Part shown: positions 27,201 through 39,200 of the stretch, one piece after another
Layout of the letters: the number at the start of each line of letters is the position of its first letter
Numbering within the stretch: the first letter of the stretch is position 1
Assembly (NCBI GenBank): GCA_029204225.1
Contig: CM055103.1
Location: forward strand, 41,747,368-41,811,367
Direction of reading: 5' to 3'
DNA: 64,000 nucleotides
DNA from: Diphasiastrum complanatum
Taxonomy: Eukaryota > Streptophyta > Lycopodiopsida > Lycopodiales > Lycopodiaceae
Notes under the pieces: model-generated
Seen by the model: the letters and a program-made list of their open reading frames with translations, nothing else
Databases searched by the model: none
Told to the model about the DNA's origin: nothing
Made by a program: the position numbers and the translations under genes

Positions 27201-30200
27201 GCTTAGAGGTCGGAAAGCTCGTTGGGCAGAGTTGATGCAAGAGTTTGACATGTCTATCAGATATAGGCGTGGAAAATTCAATACAGTAGCAGATGCCCTT
27301 AGCAAAATGCCTATGATAAACGAGCTGAGTTTCACTCAGATTCGTAATGAGTTACTCGAGTCCTTGAGAGGGAAATGCCAGCATGATGCATTCTTCTCTA
27401 CTATCTGGAACTCAGTCCAGAGCGGACAGTTACAGACTCCAGAACCAGTTCCCAGGGCTGGTGCCAGTTCATCCAAGAATACGGCAGCTTCCGTTGAGGA
27501 TGATGATGAGTCCGAGTATACGTCGTCAGATGACGTTGAGGATTCTGAGCCTGTATTACCCAAGCAAACCCCAATGGTTGAGGGTCGGTTGACTCAAGGA
27601 TTCAAATGGAAACAGTATTCCATTCAGGATGAGTACTTGCTCTATAGAGATAGAGTATGTGTCCCCAATTCAGAGGATTATAGGCACCAGGTCCTATATG
27701 AATGTCATGACAATCCTAGTGCGGGACACCCAGGCATACAGAAGACCTATGAGCTTCTTCGTAGGCAATTTTTCTGGCCCAGTATGAAAAAGGACGTCCA
27801 CCAGTATGTAACCAGTTGCCAGAAATGTCAAGTAAATAAAGCAGAGCGTTTAAAGGCAGGAGGGTTGTTGCATCCCTTAGAAATACCAGCTGGTAAATGG
27901 GAGAGTATCTCCATGGATTTTATAGTAGGCCTGCCTAAAACCCAAAAGGGTAATGACGCTATATGGGTCACAGTTGACCGTCTGACCAAAATGGCTCATT
28001 TTATTCCGACCAAAACAACCGTTAGAGCTCCAGAGTTAGTGAGGTTGTTTGTAGACGGGCTATTTAAATTGTACGGTCTACCTTCCGGCATAGTCAGCGA
28101 CCGGGACAGTAAGTTTACTGGAAATTTTTGGAAGGCAGTATTCCATCATCTCCATACTAAACTTAATATGAGTACCACTGATCATCCACAGACGGACGGT
28201 CAAACAGAAAGGGTAAATCAAGTGCTGGAGGATATGCTTCGTGCATACGTCAGCAAGAGGCAGACTAATTGGGAGGAGTATCTCTCGATATTAGAGTTTG
28301 CTTACATCAGTACCAAACATTCAGCTACGGGATACAGCCCATTTATGCTGATGTACGGTTTTCAGCCACGCTCACCCACAGCTGTAGGGTTTAAACAAGA
28401 AAAAGTTGAAGCAGCCAGAAACTTTTTAGAAGACCTAAACCAGATGATAGAACATGCTAAGCGTAGCATTAGACAATCCCAGGATCGAGCCAGGCATTAT
28501 GCAGATCCACACAGACGGGATGTGCAGTTCTCCACTGGTGAGAAAGTCTACTTGAGAGTCCCAGTTGACTCTAAAACCCTCAAATCAGGAGTGTGTGCTA
28601 AGTTGTCTCCAAGGTATTGTGGTCCCTTTACCATCAGTAGGAGACTAGGCGAGGTCACCTATGAACTAGAACTCCCACACAGCAGTAAGGTTTTTCCAGT
28701 TTTTCATGTAAGTCAGTTACGAAAAGCCTTAACCAGATCAGATAATCTGGTAGGGGACAGTGTTCTAGTTCTGCCATTGGATCCTCAACAACCTCCACAT
28801 GAACCAGAGGAAATTCTTGATAGTAGAGAGACGCAGACTCGTCATACTCTATACCGAGAATATCTGGTTAAGTGGAATGATCAGCCTGTTGAGAATGCCA
28901 CTTGGGAAAGAGGCAGCGTCCTTCGCAAGATTTTTCCAGACTTTGTCTTAGAGGACCAAGACGGTTCTTAAGGGGGAGGGAGTGTTACGAGCTCGTAACC
29001 AGTGCCAAACCCTAGAGAACACAGATAGGTCAGATACCACAGTCAGGGTCGTGTCCAGCGTACATGACCAACAGGGCAAGACAGTGTGAGTAGTGTGCCC
29101 CAGCACGGTCCATAGCTATGGCGGGCCTAACACAGCCTAGGGACCCTGTCAGCAGGATAGGGCCCCCAGTTGGGTCCCGACGTGCAGTCGGCCACGTCAG
29201 TGCCACATGGCCGACACTTGGCAGTTGCATGCTACCAGTCCTCACACTGGGCTAGGAGGGGCTTACTCTATATCAGGGAGTAGGCAAGGTTGGGTGGATC
29301 AGTTAGTGTTTGCCCTACTGTGGTGTTAAGGAACTATTACAGAGGATGAGGGGTGGGATGATATACAGCAGTTGCTAGTGGACCCCAACGCAGAGACACG
29401 GGCGGAGCCACTTCCTCCTTCGCATAGGCCTATAAGACAGCCTAGAGGCGTTGCAAGAGGGGGGTTGGGTTCATTGTGTAGAGAGGAGCGAGGCATCACA
29501 GGCAATTGCACATCAAAGCATCCTCTAAATTCATAGGGCCTTCGCAGAGTGTGGGACAAGAGACATTGGATACACAGGCACGTCGGGCAAGGGGATGGCC
29601 TAGAGGTAGCAGCAGCAAGAGGGGGACTAAAGGAGAGGCAAGGAGAGGTGAGAGACAGACTGGCGGGAGAGAGGTAGAGGCAAAGGTAGGAGCAGTAGCA
29701 CATGCAGACACAAAGGCAGAGGCAAGGCATCACCATAGTTGACCACCGACATCACCCTCGTTGTGAGAGAGAGAGAGGCATTGTTTTATAGTAGCATGCG
29801 TTCAGAGACTCTGACTACCAGTTGGAGGAAGAGTCATCGTCTCAGTGATTTCATATTGTTTGATCATTTCATTGTACTGGACCATTTTGGTTCATATATT
29901 TTGCCATGTATGTCTTATCTTTGTAGAGATTATGTTTCAATACGATGTTGATGTCACTTGCTATGAGTTGTGGTGGTTCAATATGGCTTGTTGTATTTTT
30001 GCATGGTTTCAAAGAGAGAGAGCGAGAGAGAGAGAGAGAGAGAGAGAGAGGTTGAATATCATTTGGTTGAACCAGTATGGCTCGTTGTGTTTTTGGACAG
30101 TTTGAGAGAGAGAGAGAGAGAGAGAGAGAAAGGTTTAATACGATATCCTACGGTTCCCGTACCGATTTCAAATGGTCAATATGGTTCCTTCTGATGGTTT

Positions 30201-33200
30201 GCTGAGAGTTGCCATGGTTCAATACAATTTGTTATGATTTTAGATGGTTCATTATGGCTCCCAATCAGTGAATGTCTAATCAGTGCATCGACAATAGATA
30301 TGATTGTATTTGGGAAAAGTAGGCTTAAAATTTTGCAAAAAGTACCATAACAAGGACCCATGAAAAAGCTATTTTTTAACACCCATATCCACACAAAAAA
30401 AAAAACACGTTCCAGGCAAACGTTCTTGGTTAAAAACCCAGGACGTGTTCCGGAACGCTCCTTGCAACTCTGGACTATAGTAATAATGATTATAATTGAA
30501 GTTTTTTATTATATAATTTGGATAGACGTGAGATGTAAGGGTAGAATGAGTCGAAGAGAGATACTCCATTAATCCTTTGATGATGGCAATTTTTTCGAAA
30601 CACATGGGAACCCTAGCATCCCTTCCTCTCTTTTACTGGTTACTCACCTAACTAACTAAGATCATCATGATAACACCAGTAACTAAAGAGAGGAACTAAA
30701 AGCTAAATTGGCTACATACTAATCTATAACTTTAAGAGGAACTAAAGATTTAATAGTTGTCTGAGCTTGTTAGGGGAATCATGATTACTAAATAAGAAAT
30801 TTCCTGTTATGCATTCTTGGAAATACGATTCACAAAAAGTAACACATGATCACACTCAACATTCCAGGATAGATTCCCCTCTTGTGAGTTCATATGTTTA
30901 ACATTATTTAGTTACAAATTGAATAGATGAAAAAGCAACCATCAAGATAAATATAAGATATTTGATGAACGCTTTCAAAGGAAGCATATTAATCCCTAAC
31001 TAAATTTTTCCATGAAAATAGAGCGATGGCCACTTTTCAGCTCATAAACATTGACTCAACACAACTAAGAAGGTACAAATTGTAATGTTTCAAACAACAT
31101 TCAATTCTACTATAAGCAAAAATGAGATCAAGTGTCAATTATGACCATAACAGCATGGCATGGTCACAGATATCTAACAAAAATCTGGTATTACCATCTC
31201 CTTACAAGTTATTATCCAATGATCTTCGGATTTTTCTTAACTCCGATAGAATAATGTCAATACTATTTTCATTGAACTGTAATAACACTTAACTTCCTAA
31301 TACAAGAAAAACAGATGGACTAATTTGATAATGTTATTGTTGTCAATCCAATTATACAAATAGATTAGTAGAATTTATTAGTACTAACATTATTGTTAGA
31401 GCTCAGTTACGACTCTATCATAATCTCGGCACGGCCGGTTACCCAATGGCCTGAGGCCTAGCATTGGCAAGGGTCGGTGACCGACGAGGACATCTATCCC
31501 AAGTAGGGACCGGTGCGTCACAAGCAGTGACCCGGTGTGGCCGCCTGACAAGCTGTCAGAGATGCGGTGTGTCTTGACCGTCAGGACCCTAGCCGTCAGT
31601 GACGAGATGCTAGCTGGCAAGTAGTCGAGGTGACCAAGAGTGTCACAGGTCTTTGTCCGGGCACGGGGGTGGTACCCTATGAGTTACTTAGTATTCACAG
31701 GTCACAGGGGCCATGCATGCCAAGTGGACTGATCACCCACAAGTGGATGCCATGTGCCAGTTGACGGGAATAGTAGGTAGAAGGACTCAAAGAGGGGGTG
31801 CCTATGGTTGGGAGGTTCATTCTACACACCGGCTTCTAGGATTCATGAGCTTGGAGAGACTGGCTTGTGACAATTGGTACAGAGCCTCGTTCTAGAGAGA
31901 GAAACGTCCGTTCTAGAGAGAGAAAGTGTAGAAATTGTCATTTTTTCCTTGTTTTTGAAGGATCTGGGAGGGAGAAAATCAGATAAACAGATTGGAGAAG
32001 AAGGGTGGACCTCCAGCGCTGCTGTTCCAGCCTATAGGGAGCCCACAACAATCCGATTTGAAGGAGAAAAATTTGGCAAAATTCTTATGATGCTCCATCG
32101 CCCTCTTGTAGCCTATCTCCATCACTTATAAAGGAGGGAAAAGGGTTCAAATTAGAGGAAATTTTTGGCACACTTTCTCCCTACAGCTCCAGCGCTGTTC
32201 TCAGATCTGTTTCAACGTTTGTTTAGCTGGGAATTTGGGCACTTTTTTTCCTACAGCTCCAGCGTTGTTCTAGCGCCCATTTACAACTGTTCCAGCGCTG
32301 TTTTAAGGGTCTATCAACATCCTAATTGTTGGGAAAATAGAGCGCTGATCTAGCACTTATTCCTGACCGTTCCAGCGCTAGTCTGTGGACAAGACCGTAT
32401 TGGCAAGTTGCAAGCTTTTGTCTTGTACGACAATGCTCAGAAGACAGAGTTGTGTAAGACTCGTGTCGAGTATTTGGGTGGGTCACGTAGTGACAGCTGA
32501 GGGTATTTCGGTTGACCCAGCCAAGGTGGCTGTAGTTAAGAAGTGGCCGAGGCTTGCCGATATACGCCAATTACAATCTTTCTTAGGCTTTGGTAAGTTC
32601 TACCGGCGGTTTGTTAGGAATTATTCCTAGATAGCTGCTCCTCTAACGGACCAATTACGAAAAAACAACACTATGTTTCGATGGGATGCTGAAGCTTAGC
32701 AACGTTTAGAGAACTTGAAGGAGTCGGTGGCCACGGCTCCAATCCTCAAAATTGTCAATACCCAAAAACTTTTGACCTAGAGACGGATGCAAGTGGCATT
32801 GCCGTAGGTGCAGTGTTGAGCCAAGAGGGTAGACCAGTAGCCTCTGAGAGTAAGAAGTTGACACCAACTCAACAGAGATATCCTACACACGAGCAAGAGC
32901 TGTATGCGATTATACATGCGCTCAAGGTGTGGAGACATTATTTATATGGCACCAATTTTTATGTGTACACAGACCATCATAGCACTCAACCAGATTTGAA
33001 AGGCTGCCAAGCCCGGTGGGCCAAGCTGATGCAGGAATTTCGATTGGAAATTTGCTTCCAAAGAGGGAAGGAAAATGTGGTCACTAATGCACTATCTCGT
33101 ATACTGCATCAGATGAGCTTTATTGTGGTTGACAGTGGTCTCATGGACGAGATTAAGAAGGCACAAGAAATGGACCCGCATTGTCAACGTGTGGCCTAAT

Positions 33201-36200
33201 GTGTGCAAGGTAGTCGACCAAACAGAAGAGTCAGTCGCTTCCGTAGAGGCACACACCAATACATATCTAACATACACCGTGAAGGATGGTATGTTATTAA
33301 GAAATGGAAGAGTTTTCGTGCCAGACATGAAGGATCTTCGTTGTAAGATACTTCATGAATGCCATGATAGTCCCTGCACAAGGCACCCTGGTATTGATAA
33401 GACTAGTGAGCTTCTAAGAAGGCATTATTTATGGCCACGATTGCAGCGGGATGTGAGAGAGTACGTCCACCGTTGCACGGCTTGTCAGGTGAACAAGGCC
33501 GAGAGAGTAAGTCCTCCGGGCTTGCTACATCCACTTGAGATACCTACAGGAAGGTGGGAAAGCATCTCTATGGATTTTATTGTTGGGCTACCCAAGACCC
33601 AGAAGGAATTCAATTCTGTTATAGTGGTAGACAGGTTTTCCAAGATGGCTCATTTCATCGCAACAACCAAGAAGGTCGCGGCTCCGCAAGTTGCTGAGTT
33701 GTTTATTGAGAATATTGTCAGGTTACATGGTCTTCCGAAGTCCATTGTTTCTGACAGGGATTTCAAGTTTACGGGAAATTTTTGGATTGAGGTGTTCGCC
33801 AAGCTGGGAACACAGTTGCGGATGAGTAGCTCTGAGCATCCTCAGACAGATGGTCAAACAGAGCGCGTGAACCAGATTTTGGAAGATATGCTTAGGGCAT
33901 ATGTGAGTAGTACGCAAACAGACTGTGTAAAGCATTTACCGCTATTGGAGTTCACGTACAATGATAAGAGACATGCGTCCACTGGATTGAGTCCATTTGA
34001 GCTCAATTATGGTTTCAGGCCATTGAGTCTCGCAATTATAGGGATTCTGCATAGGGTACCTAGTGTTGTAGAGTTTTTGGCTCAGATGCAGCAGAAGTTA
34101 GAGATGGCACGAGATAACTTGTCCAAGGCTGTAGCTAGGGCAGAGAGTTATACACGTGAGAACCGTACCTATTGAGAATTTAAGAATGGAGATTGGGTGT
34201 ATTTACTAGTCCCTTAAAGGTGCTACGCACAGGAAAGTGCGCCAAGTTATCTCCTAGGTATTGTGGACCATAGTTGATTATTAAAAAGGTAAGCCAAGTA
34301 GCTTATAAGCTACAGCTACCTGTAGGATGCAAGGTGCATCTAGTATTTCAAGTTGGCAAACTGAAGAAACGTTTGCATGATGGCGATAGCCTGGTGGAAG
34401 GTCTAGTGTCTCTAGAGGAGAAGGACACCACAGGTTATGGACCAGAAAGAATTCTAGATCGAAGGGAGCGACAATTACGGAATCGTCTCCTTCAAGAGTA
34501 TCTAGTAACCTGGAAAGGGCATCCGCTGTCAGATGCTACCTGGGAGACGCGACAGGCGTTGCAAAAGTCTTACTCGGAGTTTGTCATCGAGGACCGATGA
34601 CTTGCCAGAGGAGGGAAGGATTGTTAGAGCTCAGTTACGGCTCTATCATGATCTCGACACGGCCAGTTACCAAATGGCCTGAGGCCTAGTATTGGCAAGG
34701 GTCGAAGAGTCGGTGACCGACGAGGACATAGGGGCCATGCATGCCAAGCGGATTGATCACCCACAAGTGGATGCCATGCGCCAGTTGACAAGAATAGCAG
34801 GTAGAAGGACTCAAAGAGGGGGTGCCTATGGTTGGGAGGTTCATTCTACACACCGGCTTCTAGGATTCACGAGCTTGGAGAGACTGGCTTGTGACAATTA
34901 TTGTTGTCGAACTCTGTCCGAATTAATGCTACTTCTTTGCCCAAGTTTTGAGAACCAACTAGTTCCATTAGAGCACAAACTATAGCATTTTTAAGTTGTT
35001 TAGTTCCATCAAACTATAAATTTAATAGTCGAAACCCATTAACATGAATGTTTCGGTCAAGTTTTGTACAAAACATTACCAGTCTTGTTGATTCTGATTG
35101 AATTTGCACGAAAGTGATTCCGCCAATCCAAAAGTACTTCATATACCAAAATAAAATATTGTGTATTAAGTCCCACACAACCCAAAAACATATTTAGCGC
35201 TAATTCTTGTCGAAAAACCCATCTCCTAGTATAATCAATGACATTTTAGCGTACCAAGATAATCCACCATGTCATGCCCATGACTGGTCTCGGGTAGTGT
35301 GTCCACGCTAGGGACCGGTAGACCAACAACCCGTAAGCTAATTGTGACTATAAGGAAATTGGGGCCCTTATGTGTACATGGTCATAATTAATGGTTGTAG
35401 GTCTAAACATATGGTGGTGGAGTTGGTATGGGTCTAACAGTGAGTTAGGGAACCGGATGACGTGGCCCATATAGGCTGCAGAGGTGTCCAGTGAGGTGTC
35501 ACAGTGCACTACTAGTGGTGCATGGGCCTTGGAGGGTATAAGTATACTTATTGGCCAAAACTCAAGCCCTTTGTAGAATCTTATGTGGTCAAGTGTGACC
35601 AATGTCAGTTGAATAAAGCCAAACGCCATAAGGCTGGCGAATTGTTGCATCCATTGGATATCCCAGATAAGAGATGGGATAGTATTTCCATGATTTCGTG
35701 GTTGGGTTACCGCAGACGAATAAACAGCATGATGCAATTTGGGTTGTGGTCGACCGTCCTACCACATTGGCTACGTTTATTCCGGTAAAAACCACTGCGA
35801 AGGCTTCTGATTTAGCTCAGACATTTGTAAAGCGTCTGTTTAGACTTTACGGATTACCAAGTGATATTGTGAGCGATCGCGATCCGAAGTTCACCGGTCA
35901 CTTTTGGTCAACCGTGTTTGCTAAACTAGAGACGACTCTAAGCTTGGGTTCTTCTGATCATCCTGAGATGGATGGACAGACGGAAAGAACAAATCAGACG
36001 ATGGAACAAATGCTTCGGGCATATGTTTCCCGACGGCAATCGGATTGGGAGAAGTATCTTCCATTGATCGAGTTTGCCTATAATAGTAGTAAGCATTCGG
36101 CTATCGGTTATAGCCCGTTTATGCTTATGTACGGATTCGAACCTTGGTCACCCATCACGGTTGAGACTCGGACGATCAAGTTTCAGAAAGTAGCGGATTT

Positions 36201-39200
36201 CCTACATGATATGCAAGAAATGCTACAAATTGCACGTGAAAATGTCCAGTGTGCCCAAGATAGGGACCGACATTATGCAAATCTGAAAAGATCACCGAGA
36301 GACTTCCAAGTGGGAGATTGGGTATATTTGAGAATCCCAAAGGATTCAAGTGTAATGCGTACCGGCAAGCATTATAAGTTGTCCCCTAGATACAGAGGAC
36401 CATATAAGATCTTGAAAGAGATTGGATCCTTAGCTTACCAATTGGAACTCCCAAAAGGATCCCAAATGCATCCCGTATTTCACGTAAGCTGTCTCAAGAA
36501 GAGTCTACGTGAAGGAGAGCATCTCGGATCTGAAGATCAATTGGACCTGTTGGATGAATCATCGAGTGTATCTCGTCTTGAACCCGAAAAGATCTTGGAT
36601 ACAAGAACTAAACGATTGAGAAATTGTATAGTTACCAAGCATCCGGTTCGATGGAAGGGATGTACGGACGATGATGATTCCTGGGAACAGGAAGGAAGCT
36701 TAAGGAAGAACTTTCCCAGTTTTAAGTTCTGAGGACAAAACTTGAATAAGGGGGGAAGAATGTCATGCCCATGACTGGTCTCGGGTAGCGTATCCATGCT
36801 AGGGACCGCTAGACCAACAACCCGTAAGTTAATTGTGACTATAAGGGAATTGGGGCCCTTATGTGTACATGGTCATAATTAATGGTTGTAGGCCTACACA
36901 TATGGTGGTGGAGTTGGTATGGGTCTATCAGTGAGTTAGGGAACTAGATGAAGTGGCCCAGATAGGCTGCAGAGGTGTCCAGTGAGGTGTCACAGTGCAC
37001 TACTAGTGGTGCATGGGCCTTGGAAGGTATAAGTATACCTAGTGGGCTCTCACTAGTGTAAGCTTGATTCTGTGATTGGTAGCTACATGCTGCTAGTGTG
37101 ATTCCTCTTTCCATGACTCTGATTGATCCATAGCTTGGGGGCTAGATCCGTACGATCTAGGTTTGGTTGGGTTGGTTTATCCACCACCCGTTCCCTTGTG
37201 TTGTTGCTTTGATGGTATGCTTAGACTAGTATCCTGTGAAGGGACTCTATACACCCCACCATCCATAGTCTGACCGTGGATTCTGGATAAAGTTAACATT
37301 CATTCAGTTTGCTTTACAAGATAAAAGAGAAATGAGGAACAATTGTGGGAGGAATGAGAAATTATTTTCAGCAATGAACTAGCATTTTCTTTGTGAACCG
37401 TTGTATCATAGCTTAGTTCATGAGTATCAATCATTATGCCAAAAATTGGTTACTGCATCGTATAGTACACTAACCTCTCATGCAAAAAAGAATCGTGCAC
37501 GTCTTTGGTATTACCAAAGGATGTTAGTTAGCTTTCCATGCAAGCACTATGCATGAAAGAAGTGTCATTATGGGCCATACAATTGTAATGGACCCACTTT
37601 TACCAATAATACCCTCAGTAACTTGCCATGCAAGTCATCATCATAGTGCCATGCAACATGAAACATGCATGGTAGGTCTCATGCATAGTTCACAATACTC
37701 ATGTGAGAATTTTGGAAAACCACACTGAAACCAACCATAGATATCCCACCTGAGGTTTGCCTAGCATGCAGGGTGAAGCCTGAGCCTCCACAATCCCTAT
37801 GCATGCCTGCATGTCGTTTTCTAACCACTAGAATCACTAACATGCACTACAGGCAAGTTATGTAGCTGATTCTATCCATAGCAAGTTTGGAAAGGCTTGC
37901 TATAGGTTGAACTTGACTAAATTGCAAGTTTAATAGCCATAATAACAAGTCCTCATGCATGCTTACGTCTATCATCAGTGCATGAAAGCTAACTTAACCT
38001 TAAAAAGACATGATTTGCCTGATATATCGGCTACGCTCATTGCCGCCAATTGAAATGTTGAATCAACGATCTGAATCGCTCAAAAGTTCTGAAAAGGCTG
38101 CTTTAGATTAGCCATAGTCTCACTTCATGAACATACAATGTACTAATTGCGTAAACGTTTGTGGACTAGTGATGCATAAGCATTTTGCAAGTGGGCACGC
38201 TTACTGCCACCACTTGAACGGTTGGATTGATGATTTGAACCATTCAAAAGTTTTAAAATGGCATTTAAGGCTCTCAATTTGAGGACATGTAAGTTAAGTT
38301 TTGCGCAAATAGCAATTCCATGTCAATAAGACATAAACTTTTTGCAAGTATGAGAGGAATTCAGCAAGGAAAGGAACTCCTATCCACCTATGACTTCCCC
38401 AGAATTATTGATCATTTACAACCTATAGAACATTAAAAATGCATAACCTTACCCATGCAAGAAGCAAAACTAGCTTTTTGGCAACCAGTCTTGGTAAAAA
38501 AATCTCCGTAAGCTTTACTTACAAAATTTTCCATTTGCCAACATAAGTGAAGCCTCGCACACTATCAAATCATTTCTTACAATTGTTTTTTGAAATGTTT
38601 TCACATTTCAAACAAGTAATAACCCTAATAATTACATGGAACAACTAGCTTTCCGAAAATTAGTAACTTCAAAAGCATGCAATACACATATTGAAGGGGC
38701 ACAAGCCTCCTTCAATGATAAAGAGTCAAAAATGGATCGGACAAGTCTCTTTGCTCAGATTTCACTACAATTGCAGATTAATTGAACACGTGCAATGGAA
38801 AACTAAGTTAAGAGCACTTTCCTAGATAGATCACACCCTAGAATTAAGATAATCGACGACTTCAATCCTCGGCCTTGGTGCTCCAGCTTGCCGAATCTGG
38901 AGCCCCCTTTGCTATCTCTTGGATCTTCCTCATGCAAGAACCGCTCCAATACCACTATAACCTTCAAGATCCTAACCTGACATAGATTCAAAAGAGTAGA
39001 GAACAAAAGAGAAGAGACTTGCTATTAACCAACCCAACCATAGAGCATAGACATCGTCAATATGCTCACCCCAAGCGGGAGTTTTCACATGACAACAAAC
39101 ATGGTTCCTCACCTAGGGCATCCCATACTACCACAACCCACCTCACAACAGAGTGGTGCCCAACCTAGATTCAGGAGGACCACTAGGCTCATCCCATGGT

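Larger units (their letters stand above)
23605..29341 (+). mobile_element. Gypsy-2: structurally complete Ty3 chromovirus
   Basis: LTRs 23605-23961 and 28983-29341 begin tgttacgagc and end attaca. They differ at about 15 sites by eye (about 4 percent), mostly transitions. Between them are PBS (23963-23975), intact gag (24186-25370), intact pol (25360-28971) and a polypurine tract (aagggggaggga). It is the only element in the window with both ORFs unbroken. The five bases outside the LTRs (cccta and gagga) do not match, so no target duplication remains. It lies antisense in RST1 intron 1. Confidence 0.95.
31394..34896 (+). mobile_element. Gypsy-3: deletion derivative of the Gypsy-1 family
   Basis: LTRs 31394-31872 and 34622-34896, flanked on both sides by ATTAT (31389-31393 and 34897-34901), a clean 5 bp target duplication. 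The PBS has lost one base. Gag, protease and most of RT are missing: the leader jumps near 32385 into the end of RT at a point matching about 3228 of Gypsy-1. The rest (RT end, RNase H, integrase, chromodomain) carries stops and frameshifts. The 3' LTR has an internal deletion of about 200 bp. Lies antisense in RST1 intron 1. Confidence 0.93.
35270..37252 (+). mobile_element. Gypsy-4: second chromovirus deletion derivative
   Basis: The 5' LTR begins tgtcatgccc at 35270 and is cut after agtatac (35547). It is fused directly to the integrase zinc finger ([16 protein letters not shown]), so half the LTR, PBS, gag, protease, RT and RNase H are gone. Integrase core and chromodomain follow, then polypurine tract (aaggggggaaga, 36748-36760) and the 3' LTR from 36761. 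The right end is placed near 37252 (ctctataca); CCACCA occurs just outside both ends and may be a remnant of the target duplication. A third chromovirus family. Confidence 0.85.

Noticed and set aside
29326-29736. 136-codon minus-strand ORF rich in Cys, Leu and Ser
   Set aside because: It crosses the Gypsy-2 3' LTR border and reads the complement of a purine-rich block; no domain is recognised.
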